This document shows positions 7,000-14,038 of a stretch of DNA of 16,543 nucleotides, piece by piece. The notes below the pieces were generated by a model that had not been told where the DNA came from, ran no database searches, and worked only from the letters and a program-made list of their open reading frames with translations. The stretch covers positions 1 to 16,543 of the forward strand of contig CAYXDO010000214.1 in the NCBI GenBank assembly GCA_964463485.1. Reading direction: 5' to 3'. Every line of letters begins with the position of its first letter. Position 1 is the stretch's first letter. Source of the DNA: CAYXDO01 sp964463485. Lineage in GTDB: Bacteria; Myxococcota; Kuafuiibacteriia; Kuafuiibacteriales; Kuafuiibacteriaceae. The translations under genes were made by a program, and so were the position numbers.

Positions 7000-8232
7000 T
7001 CAAGCCGAGACCTCGGGGACCTTCGCGGCACCGTCCCATTGCTTGAGAGACAAGACCGCAGCGTAAAATAGAACGATCGCCACCAGGCCGGCCACGGCTT
7101 CGGCGACCAGCATCCAACCGGGCCCCGCCCGCGCCACCACCGCCGCCAAAACGAGGCCCATGTACGTGATGGGTGTGTTCGAGAGTGCGGCGAAGATATT
7201 GTACTTCGTGGCCGCCGCGCCCGTGCCGATGGTGTGGAGCACCAGGCCGGTGAAGGCCGCGTACGCGAGCCCGGTCACCGCCGCGTACGCCAGCCCGCCC
7301 ACGACGAAGGTCGTGGTGGTCCGAGGCGCCGCCGCGATGAGGAGAGCTACGAGCGCCATGGCCGCTCCGACCGCAGCGTAGACGGTGCGTGAGTGCCAGC
7401 GACGGCAGAGCTCCCCACCCACGATGCAACCGATCGCCGAGATCAACCCAGACATCACGCCGTTCACGATGCCGACCTCCTGCTCGCCCGCGCCCCAAGC
7501 CGCCGCGACCTCCGCTTGCGCCAACACACTCTGGGCGGCGCCCGTACCAATCGGGAGGAAACAAATCAGGGCGGCGAGCAACCCATCTCGAGACTTCAGG
7601 ATAGTCACTAGGTCCCGAAACACGCCCCGAACGGCTTCTCCCACTCCCTGCCCCGAAGACTCTGCCGGCACGTCTTCGACGAGGAACACCGGCACCGCGC
7701 ACAACGCGAAGACGAACCCGATCACCGCGCCGGACATCCAAGACTCGGGGAGAAACGTCGCGAGCCACAGACCGGCGCCGCCCCCGATTCCAGCCCCGCC
7801 GAGATTGCCGGCTTGAAACCAACCTCCCGCGCGCCCTCGAGCGTCGGGTTGGGTTCGGTGCGCAAGCAAGCCTTCGACGCCCATGCCGAGCGTGGTCGTG
7901 GCGAGGTTGACGGTGAAGATCACGATTCTCATCAGGTTGAGCGTGCCCGGCCCGAGCGGGACCGCGGCCATGACCACGACGCCGACGACGCACAACGCGG
8001 AGCTGAGCAAATACCAAGTCCGCCGAGTCAGGGTGAGATCGACGACCGGCGCCCACGCAAACTTCCAGGTATGAGGGAGCATACCCACCGCAACCAGCGT
8101 CGCGCCCTCCTCCACCGTGAGCCCCCTACGCGTCGCAAGAAAGGCCAGCACGACTCCGACGAAGCCAGAGATCCCGCCAAACGGAACGATGAGTAGAGTC
8201 CAGACAAAGGGGTGAGGGTTGCTGCGGCTCAA
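7000..8232 (-). CDS. MFS permease, AmpG/acetyl-CoA-transporter-like
   Basis: The 410-aa product is very hydrophobic, with about 11-12 predicted membrane helices. The first loop carries KFAWAPVVDLTLTRRTW, which resembles the K-F-x-W-A-P-x-x-D signature of the AmpG (muropeptide permease) and acetyl-CoA-transporter branch of the major facilitator superfamily. The second half contains Gly/Ala-rich helices typical of the family (GIVNGVMSGLISAIGCIVGG and LAYAAFTGLVLHTIGTGAAA). The substrate cannot be assigned: muropeptides, other cell-wall fragments or a different solute are all possible. The called start is TTG at 8232 with no good ribosome site, so the true start is uncertain; the frame remains open upstream. 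It is followed closely by the small frameshifted gene and the kinase, probably as one transcript. A fragment of this gene, residues about 212-237, is duplicated at 2066-2142. Confidence 0.88.
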   Translation of the reverse strand: MSRSNPHPFVWTLLIVPFGGISGFVGVVLAFLATRRGLTVEEGATLVAVGMLPHTWKFAWAPVVDLTLTRRTWYLLSSALCVVGVVVMAAVPLGPGTLNLMRIVIFTVNLATTTLGMGVEGLLAHRTQPDARGRAGGWFQAGNLGGAGIGGGAGLWLATFLPESWMSGAVIGFVFALCAVPVFLVEDVPAESSGQGVGEAVRGVFRDLVTILKSRDGLLAALICFLPIGTGAAQSVLAQAEVAAAWGAGEQEVGIVNGVMSGLISAIGCIVGGELCRRWHSRTVYAAVGAAMALVALLIAAAPRTTTTFVVGGLAYAAVTGLAYAAFTGLVLHTIGTGAAATKYNIFAALSNTPITYMGLVLAAVVARAGPGWMLVAEAVAGLVAIVLFYAAVLSLKQWDGAAKVPEVSA

Positions 8233-8304
8233 GAGATGTCGGTTGTGACACGGACGGCCCCGCGCGCGCCAGCCCGTTTCCTCCGTTTCGTCTCGGGCCG
8301 CCCC

Positions 8305-10506
8305 TCACCGACACAGCGAGAAGATCGTGGGAAACGGTCCCAGCAGACCGTCGTGCCAGGTCCCCCGGCGGTTCGTCGCATCCCAGTCGATCGAGCCGGC
8401 GATCCAGCGCTCCGGCATACTCAGGTTCTGCGTCACCGTCGCGACGAGCGCGCCGCGCAGCCGAACCTCCAGAGTCACTCCGGTCGACGCTCCCGTGCCG
8501 TAGTCCGAGTAAAAATGGACGACGACTTGGTACGTGCCGCTCTCGGCCGCGCTCAGGTTGATGTTCTCCGGACCGGGCCCGACCAAGTCGTCGCGATCCA
8601 AGAACGGATTATCCTCGGACTGTCCTGCCACACCCCACTCAGGGTTCCCGTTGCAAAAACAACAGTCCGAGGGGAGCTCGAAGAACGTGCCGTTCGGTCG
8701 CAAGAGGTGGAGGTCCACGTCGATGCGCTGCATCGAGGGCACGGTCCAGCTCAGCGTGAGCGCGATGTCCGTCTGAGACGGAGGCGGCGGCGCCGTGGAC
8801 GCCTGCAGAGGCACCACGAAGGTAGGCCGCGCAGGGTCGTTCGAGTTGATTTCGAGCCTCCCCACGTAGCTCGCCACCACACCGTTGTCCGAATATTCGA
8901 CGGTGAAACTGGTGGGTTGCCCAGGGAACAGACTCATCCCCGGCGCGGGCGGCGAGATCAACCTGAAACGACCGCCCTGATCGTTGGCAAGACGAACCAA
9001 GCCGAGAGTGAGGTTCGCAGACCCATCATTGCGCACGAGGACCGTGCGAGAGGTGGGTACACCTCTTGGAACCTGCCCGAACACGACCGGCACAGGGTCT
9101 ACGAAGATACTCGGCACCGGTGCGTTCGTCCCTTGACCCGACAGCGGAACCCGAACCTCGGGACTCATCGGATCGTCGGAGCGCACGACCAACTCGGCCG
9201 CCGCCGAGGACGCAGACGTCGGCGCAAACTCTACCGGGAACACCTCGCTGTCGTTGGGCGGGAAGACGGTGCCATCGGCCGGCGCGCCCATCGCCGAAAA
9301 GGCCGAGCCCGCAGGCTCGATGACGATCGAGACCAGCGTGAACGCCGCGTTGCCGAGATTCTCGATCTTGAGATTGAGAGGCTTCGTTTGTCCGACCTCG
9401 ACCTGGCCGAAATCGAGCGGACTCGGCGAGACTACGATCCGCGGAGTAGGTGCCGGATCGGCGGAGGCGGTGATTTCGACCTCGACCGGAGCACGGAGCC
9501 CAGTCGACTCGACGACGACGCGGTCGGTGTCGGACCGCGCGTCAGACGGCACGTACTTCACGTCGACCTGAATCCGCTCCGACGGCTGAAGGGTGAGCGG
9601 CGTGGTCGACGTGGTCGACGTCGAGCTCGTCAAGCTCAGCTCACCGGCGATCGTCGAAGAGGAGGACTGGAACACCAGCGAAGTGATCTCGTGACTGCGC
9701 TCGCCGACGTTCTTCACGTAGAACGACTTGGTCTGAGTTTGTCCGACGTGCAGGCCGGAGAACACCAACGTCAGGGGCTCGACCTCGATATCCGAGTCGA
9801 CCCCCTGTCCCCTCACGCGAATCTCGAGCGCGTCCTGACGCGGTGAGTTGTCGATGACCCGAATTCTGCCTTCGTCGAGGCCCACATCCGTAGGAGAGTA
9901 CGCCACGACGAGCGTCATCGCGGCCGTGGGGTCGAGCCACTGCCGGTCGAGCGACGGCAGGTACTCGGTGCTGGTCGCGTCCACGAGCTCCGCTCGCTTC
10001 ACTTCTACCCGAAAATCGGCGCGGTTGGTCAGGGTCACGGTCAGGGTGGCAGTCCTGCCAATCAGCACCCGTCCGAAGTCGAGTACGGGAGGCTCAGCGG
10101 AGATCGCCGGATCGACACCCCTTCCGGTGACGGGGACCTCGACGATGGGAGTCCGAGCGGAGTCCGTTTCGAAGACGAGCTTCCCTTCGCGCGGACCTGC
10201 GGACGTCGGCGAGAACGCAAAGGTCGCCAAGAGCTGACCGTTCGGCGGAATCGCGCTCGGTGCGTCGCTGAGCTCGAACTCGCCACCCAGCGCGTCGAAG
10301 CTGACTTTCTCGATCACCAGCGTCGCTTCGCCGGGATTCTTCAAGACCAGGTCCAAACGCCGTCGTAGGCCCACACCAACGTCGCCGAAGTCGACGGGGT
10401 CAGGCTCCACCTCGAGCGAGCTTGGAACGCGGACGATGCCGACGTCGTCCTCGCACGCAGCGAACATGAAGACGGCTGCGGCCAACGGGGAGACTTTCCG
10501 GAGCAT
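8305..10506 (-). CDS. Lipoprotein with five ASH/HYDIN-like Ig domains and a DUF2135-like C-terminus
   Basis: The frame is open further upstream, but the ATG at 10506 gives a classical lipoprotein signal (MLRKVSPLAAAVFMFAAC, lipobox F-A-A-C, Cys18), so it is the preferred start (733 aa). Five Ig-like modules begin at residues about 30, 130, 236, 353 and 465. Each has the pattern P-x-x-[LV]-x-FG-x-V-x-VG and N-x-G/A, then FxPTsxG-like and VPxxGxG endings. These are the choice-of-anchor-D/ASH modules found in many myxobacterial surface proteins. The third module carries a Ser/Thr-rich insert coded by a GTCGAC-type microrepeat near 9600-9625. The C-terminal part, from about residue 575, contains IDVDLHLLRPNG, a Cys cluster (CCFC), DRDDLVGPGPENI and GTYQVVVHFYSD. 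This matches the DUF2135/YfaP-type domain, with a possible Asp-lined metal site. Binding or adhesion at the surface is inference. It lies 72 bp upstream of the MFS gene. Confidence 0.92.
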   Translation of the reverse strand: MLRKVSPLAAAVFMFAACEDDVGIVRVPSSLEVEPDPVDFGDVGVGLRRRLDLVLKNPGEATLVIEKVSFDALGGEFELSDAPSAIPPNGQLLATFAFSPTSAGPREGKLVFETDSARTPIVEVPVTGRGVDPAISAEPPVLDFGRVLIGRTATLTVTLTNRADFRVEVKRAELVDATSTEYLPSLDRQWLDPTAAMTLVVAYSPTDVGLDEGRIRVIDNSPRQDALEIRVRGQGVDSDIEVEPLTLVFSGLHVGQTQTKSFYVKNVGERSHEITSLVFQSSSSTIAGELSLTSSTSTTSTTPLTLQPSERIQVDVKYVPSDARSDTDRVVVESTGLRAPVEVEITASADPAPTPRIVVSPSPLDFGQVEVGQTKPLNLKIENLGNAAFTLVSIVIEPAGSAFSAMGAPADGTVFPPNDSEVFPVEFAPTSASSAAAELVVRSDDPMSPEVRVPLSGQGTNAPVPSIFVDPVPVVFGQVPRGVPTSRTVLVRNDGSANLTLGLVRLANDQGGRFRLISPPAPGMSLFPGQPTSFTVEYSDNGVVASYVGRLEINSNDPARPTFVVPLQASTAPPPPSQTDIALTLSWTVPSMQRIDVDLHLLRPNGTFFELPSDCCFCNGNPEWGVAGQSEDNPFLDRDDLVGPGPENINLSAAESGTYQVVVHFYSDYGTGASTGVTLEVRLRGALVATVTQNLSMPERWIAGSIDWDATNRRGTWHDGLLGPFPTIFSLCR

Positions 10507-10612
10507 GCCACGTCTAGAACCCTGATGGAGGGCGCTGGGCAACGGTCGATCGGCCGAGGCAGACGCGAAGGCACGCCGTCGGCGCGCAAGAGCTGCCGGC
10601 GGGCGGATCGGG

Positions 10613-11809
10613 TTGACCTCGCCTGCGAGGCGTCGGCGTGTCTCCGTGGTGGACGACGTCCTCGCAGGATGGACCATCGTGACGTCGACGCTCTGGAGCC
10701 TCGCGTACGCGGCGGCCGTACGGACGCGGCAGACACTCCGAGTAATCGAAGACCAGCGTCCCACCGAACCCTCTCGGTGGCCGAAGCTGAGTGTAATCGT
10801 CGCGGCGCGCAACGAAGCGCGCGATCTGCCGAAGGCGCTCGCGACACTCGGCAAACTGGACTATCCCGGCCTCGAGCTCGTGTTGGTGGACGATCGCTCC
10901 GACGACGGCACGGGAAGAATTCTCGACGAGTTTGCGGAAACTCATTCCGACACGCGAGTGGTGCATGTGACTTCGCTCCCGGAGGGTTGGACCGGAAAGC
11001 TCCATGCGATGTCGAAGGGCCTCGAGGTGACTACGGGGGAGTGGGTGGCGTTCGTGGATGCGGACGCCGAGTTGTCGCCGGGCTTGCTCCGGACCGTCGC
11101 GGCGGTGGTCGAGGCCGAGGCCGCCGACCATCTCACCATCCTGCCGGAGGTGTCCGGGGCCAACGTGCTCGTGAAAGTCGCCACCAGCGCGGCGAACGGC
11201 GTGCTGCTCAGCGCGTCGAAGGCCACCCGAGTGGGTGCTTCGGATCGAGCGTACATCGGCATAGGAGCGTTCAACCTGGTCCGCAGGGCGGCGCTCGATC
11301 GGACCCCTGGGTTGCCGTGGCTCAAAATGGAGCTCCTCGATGATATGGGTATCGCCTTCCTGTTGGTGTCACACGGAGCACGCAGCCGGTTCTTCGTAAC
11401 TCGGTCGGCCGTAACTTTGGAGTGGTACCCGAACCTCGGAGCGATGGCGACGGGACTCGAGAAGATCTTCGTACGCGGCGCGGGATTCAGCGTTTGGAGA
11501 CTGTCATTGCAGGCCCTGCTGTTCGCGGCCTTCGCGATCGCGCCGCTCCCGAGCATGGTGATGGGAGAGGGCGTCGTCCGAGGGATTGGGATGGCAACTC
11601 TAGGCCTCCCGCTCCTGGCTGCGACCGTGGGCCGGCGATGGGGTGCGCCAGGCCCGGCCTGGGCGCTCGCGCTTCGCCCGCTCGGGCAACTCATGCTCTC
11701 GGTGTGGATGATCCGCGCGGCGTGGCGATTCTGGCGCAGCGGAGGACTGATTTGGCGCGGGACCAAGTACGACAAGCCCGCGTTGCTCGCCGGGCGGCGC
11801 GGCCGTTGA
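10613..11809 (+). CDS. Membrane-bound family 2 glycosyltransferase, HpnB/CrtQ-like
   Basis: The 398-aa product is a GT-A fold family 2 glycosyltransferase. After one N-terminal membrane helix (about 16-36) come VIVAARNEARDLPKAL (61-76), the nucleotide-binding VDDRSDDGTG (92-101), and LPEGWTGKLHAM (122-133). The last is the W-x-GK motif typical of HpnB and of carotenoid glycosyltransferases such as CrtQ. The metal-binding DAD is at 149-151, and a later ELLDDMG may hold the catalytic Asp. The C-terminal part has about three membrane helices and ends with the family-typical WRGTKY. The acceptor is probably a lipid or isoprenoid, but no hopanoid or carotenoid gene lies nearby. The called start is TTG at 10613; in-frame GTG codons at 10646 and 10649 are alternatives, and no strong ribosome site decides. 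It is divergent from the ASH lipoprotein gene, with 106 bp between them. Confidence 0.93.
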   Translation: MTSPARRRRVSVVDDVLAGWTIVTSTLWSLAYAAAVRTRQTLRVIEDQRPTEPSRWPKLSVIVAARNEARDLPKALATLGKLDYPGLELVLVDDRSDDGTGRILDEFAETHSDTRVVHVTSLPEGWTGKLHAMSKGLEVTTGEWVAFVDADAELSPGLLRTVAAVVEAEAADHLTILPEVSGANVLVKVATSAANGVLLSASKATRVGASDRAYIGIGAFNLVRRAALDRTPGLPWLKMELLDDMGIAFLLVSHGARSRFFVTRSAVTLEWYPNLGAMATGLEKIFVRGAGFSVWRLSLQALLFAAFAIAPLPSMVMGEGVVRGIGMATLGLPLLAATVGRRWGAPGPAWALALRPLGQLMLSVWMIRAAWRFWRSGGLIWRGTKYDKPALLAGRRGR

Positions 11810-11821
11810 GGCGCGCGGCTG

Positions 11822-12505
11822 TCAGCTGGGGCTCCAGCCCCATTCGAGAGGCGCGGGAAGCGCGATGGGAGAGTAGTCCACGTGCAGCACCCGTCGTCGC
11901 GACGATGATTCCGACGTTTGGGACGCATGTAGGATCGTGGAGTGATACACCCAGACGTCACCGCGGCTCGCTAGACAGGAGTGTTCGCCCAGCTCCCTGA
12001 CGGTCGCGCGAATTCCAGACTCGTCGATACGGCCAAGGCGATGGGAGCCGGGAGCGACTCTCAGCGGCCCGTTCGAACGAGTCACCTGATCGAAATGAAG
12101 CCTGAGAGTCACCATGCGCTCGATCAGCTCGAAGGGAGGCTCTACGTGAACCATGTCTGACTTCACCGTCCACGACCCAAACCCAGGTACCTCGGCCCGC
12201 GCCCGCACCCAAATCGTTCGATCCTGGTGCCAATCGAGCGACCAATTCGAAACCTGGCTCTTGTCGAAGAGGATCGCCCGCACCGGCCGCGCCGCCGAAC
12301 CGCACAGCGCTCGAGCGAGCTCGTCCAACCGCGCGAGCTCCGTGAGTCCGAGGCCAGAAGCACGAATTCCAGGGCGGTCGAACTTCGGGAGCATGCCCTC
12401 GAGGCGAACCAGCTCGTCCTCCAACAGGAAGCCGGCGAAGTGGGCGAAGCCGCGCTCGCGAAGCTCCTCACGCTGGCCCTGAATCGATTGCTGGCCGAAG
12501 TCCAT
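11822..12505 (-). CDS. Phytanoyl-CoA dioxygenase (PhyH)-like Fe(II)/2-oxoglutarate oxygenase
   Basis: The product is 227 aa from the preferred ATG at 12505. In-frame TTG at 12532 and GTG at 12514 would add up to nine residues, and no strong ribosome site decides. The N-terminus (REELRERGFAHFAGFLLEDE) matches the G-x-x-x-x-x-G-F-L opening common to PhyH proteins. The iron facial triad is visible as H93-Q-D95 (LDWHQDRTIW) and distal H193 (YHSTILHAS), with Arg203-205 as 2-oxoglutarate-binding candidates. The motif NGPLRVAPGSH before the distal His is also characteristic. The enzyme should hydroxylate or halogenate an organic substrate using O2 and 2-oxoglutarate. The usual halogenase change of Asp to Ala/Gly is absent, so hydroxylation is more likely. 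The substrate is unknown. It converges on the glycosyltransferase gene with only 12 bp between stops. Confidence 0.93.
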   Translation of the reverse strand: MDFGQQSIQGQREELRERGFAHFAGFLLEDELVRLEGMLPKFDRPGIRASGLGLTELARLDELARALCGSAARPVRAILFDKSQVSNWSLDWHQDRTIWVRARAEVPGFGSWTVKSDMVHVEPPFELIERMVTLRLHFDQVTRSNGPLRVAPGSHRLGRIDESGIRATVRELGEHSCLASRGDVWVYHSTILHASQTSESSSRRRVLHVDYSPIALPAPLEWGWSPS

Positions 12506-12546
12506 CGACGTCACGAATCCATAGTACCGCAATTCCTTCGCAACTA

Positions 12547-12593
12547 TCCCTGTTCCTCCGTCCCTCCGCGCTCTTGCCCTGTGCCCTCCGTGG
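12547..12593 (-). repeat. Cluster of short CACGGAGGG-like repeats upstream of the PhyH gene
   Basis: Read on the - strand this tract holds degenerate 8-11 bp units: CACGGAGGG, CACAGGG, CGCGGAGGG, ACGGAGGA and ACAGGG. Similar runs of CACGGAGG/CACAGAGG words occur between genes in many bacterial genomes; this is recalled from general knowledge and was not searched. It sits in the 120-bp gap between the beta-barrel gene (stop at 12626) and the PhyH start (12505), 42 bp upstream of that start. It could be a mobile short repeat or part of a leader. Confidence 0.5.
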
Positions 12594-12625
12594 TTGAATG
12601 TTCGCCACGCAACACGGCTTCGCGG

Positions 12626-13960
12626 TTAGTAGTACAGACTCCTCGAAACATGAGCGATGAGTTGGTGCGCTCCGAGCTCGGCTCCGCGGCGCACGCCGGT
12701 GTTAAAGTCATAGGTCACGTCCAGCAGGGTCTCGAACGCGAAGCCCGTCGCGAGCCGAGCCCCGGCCGAGGCCAGGTGCTCGTCAGGCGCCTCGGCAGTC
12801 GGGCCACCCACGAGACTCAGCGATGCGCGAGCGCTGAGATACGTGAAGAAAACAGGTTCGAATCGGTACTCGGCCCGAACGATCGCGTAGTGATCTGCAG
12901 GGAGCTCCTCGATGCCCGCGCCTGGAATCAGCGGCCTGGCGAGCGACCCATACTCTTGACCGCTCGGCCCCCCTCCGAGCTCGAAGCGGCTGAAGCGATC
13001 CAGACCCGTCCCAGCGCCCGCGTGAACCGAGAAGAACAGACGGTGCCGGTCGCTGTCGACGAACGGCACGCCGAGCGCCAGCGCCCCGTAGACCTCGGCA
13101 GCGACCGGCGTGCTGCCTTCCCCCGCAAGCTCCTTGGCGTTGAAGCCCCAGTCATCCCAGTCGCTCCGCCTACCCATCCACGTGTCCGCCCCGAGCGCGA
13201 ATCCGGCGTGCGGAAGGTCGAGCACGTTGCGCTCGAACACGTCGAGCCGAAAGCGAAGGTGCGCTCGAAGCTCATGGGTCGTGCTCGGAAGCACGAAGGC
13301 TGGGTCGGCGCCCGACGCCTCCGAAAAATACAGCAACGCCTGCTCGATCGACACGCTCACCTCGACCATGTTGTCATTCTCCGACGATGCCTCCAAGGCG
13401 CTCCGAAGCCCGATGCCCAGGCCTCCGCGCACGTACCCAGCGTAGAGTTGCTCCTCAGGCAGCTCGACGCCATGCACGACGGGAGTGTCCGGAAACGGCA
13501 CCGTGAGATTCTCGAACGTGAGCACCGCCTCGAACGGCGCCCCAATCGAGCGGCCGTAGAAAAGCTCATCGTACAACCCCACGAGGGTGGCTCGAAAGAA
13601 TTGGGACTCGTCAGGGTGGTACCAAAGATACACAGAACCAAAAGGGATCACGGGGTCGGTCGCGCCTGGGTTGCCGACGACGCCGAGGTCCGCAGCCGCT
13701 GTCCACCGCCGATCCCTGGCCGGCACGGTGTACCGCCTATCGAAGAGCTCGAACTCGAAGCCCCTGCCCGCTCTCGGCGTCCGATACTCAGCTCCGAAAA
13801 TGTCGACGAACGGGAGCTCCGACCTGGAGCCTGCGGCGTCAAAGGCAGCCTCCTCCTCCGCAAGAGCCACGGAGGCCCGGGTGAGATCGAGCGAGAATAG
13901 AAGCGCCAGGGCCACGGCGGCCGGGCGTCCTTCTCTACTCACCGGCCGACGCGCGCGCAA
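12626..13960 (-). CDS. Predicted outer-membrane beta-barrel protein
   Basis: The 444-aa product has a signal peptide: basic start, PAAVALALLFSLDL core, probable cleavage after V-A-L-A before EEE. The mature part alternates short hydrophobic/aromatic strands with polar turns (GSVYLWYHP, FFRATLVGLYDELFYG, RHRLFFSVHAGAGTG, HYAIVRAEYRFEPVFFTYLS). It ends in SRSLYY, a terminal aromatic residue as in outer-membrane barrels. No specific porin or receptor family is recognised. The start was chosen as TTG at 13960 because a strong GGAGGGA ribosome site lies 8 nt upstream (13969-13975). GTG at 13942 is a weaker alternative, and the frame is open further upstream without support. The gene lies 73 bp downstream of the unrecognised 470-aa gene and probably shares its transcript. 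Confidence 0.85.
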   Translation of the reverse strand: MRARRPVSREGRPAAVALALLFSLDLTRASVALAEEEAAFDAAGSRSELPFVDIFGAEYRTPRAGRGFEFELFDRRYTVPARDRRWTAAADLGVVGNPGATDPVIPFGSVYLWYHPDESQFFRATLVGLYDELFYGRSIGAPFEAVLTFENLTVPFPDTPVVHGVELPEEQLYAGYVRGGLGIGLRSALEASSENDNMVEVSVSIEQALLYFSEASGADPAFVLPSTTHELRAHLRFRLDVFERNVLDLPHAGFALGADTWMGRRSDWDDWGFNAKELAGEGSTPVAAEVYGALALGVPFVDSDRHRLFFSVHAGAGTGLDRFSRFELGGGPSGQEYGSLARPLIPGAGIEELPADHYAIVRAEYRFEPVFFTYLSARASLSLVGGPTAEAPDEHLASAGARLATGFAFETLLDVTYDFNTGVRRGAELGAHQLIAHVSRSLYY

Positions 13961-13968
13961 CGAGTACG

Positions 13969-13975
13969 TCCCTCC
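13969..13975 (-). promoter_or_regulatory. Strong ribosome-binding site deciding a TTG start
   Basis: GGAGGGA on the - strand, 8 nt upstream of TTG at 13960, is the best Shine-Dalgarno match near this gene and favours that non-ATG start. Confidence 0.7.
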
Positions 13976-14002
13976 GTGACCAGCCGCGTTCGTGTCCTCG
14001 GT

Positions 14003-14038
14003 GGTCGTGACGAGATTACGGGTCGTGACGAGATTACG
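14003..14038. repeat. Perfect 18-bp direct duplication overlapping a stop codon
   Basis: GGTCGTGACGAGATTACG occurs at 14003-14020 and again at 14021-14038 without mismatch. The TAA of the upstream gene (14034-14036, - strand) lies inside one copy. The other copy carries a second in-frame TAA at 14016-14018. It is most simply a recent tandem duplication of the gene's end; a paired operator for the beta-barrel gene is a less likely alternative. Confidence 0.95.

Noticed and set aside
6971..8056. - strand open frame overlapping the MFS gene in another phase
   Set aside because: Its long N-terminal part is an Arg/Gly-rich shadow of the MFS gene; only the last part, below 6970, looks coding and is reported as the small frameshifted gene.
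8212..9846. Long + strand open frame opposite the ASH lipoprotein
   Set aside because: It is a high-GC antisense shadow, Arg/His/Asp-rich and without domains, lying opposite a gene with clear families.
10507..10854. Upstream extension of the ASH lipoprotein frame to 10854
   Set aside because: It overlaps the divergent glycosyltransferase gene and has Arg-rich noise composition, while the ATG at 10506 gives a perfect lipoprotein signal.
12227..13900. Long + strand open frame opposite the oxygenase and barrel genes
   Set aside because: It spans two recognised - strand genes and has the Arg/Glu-rich composition of an antisense shadow.
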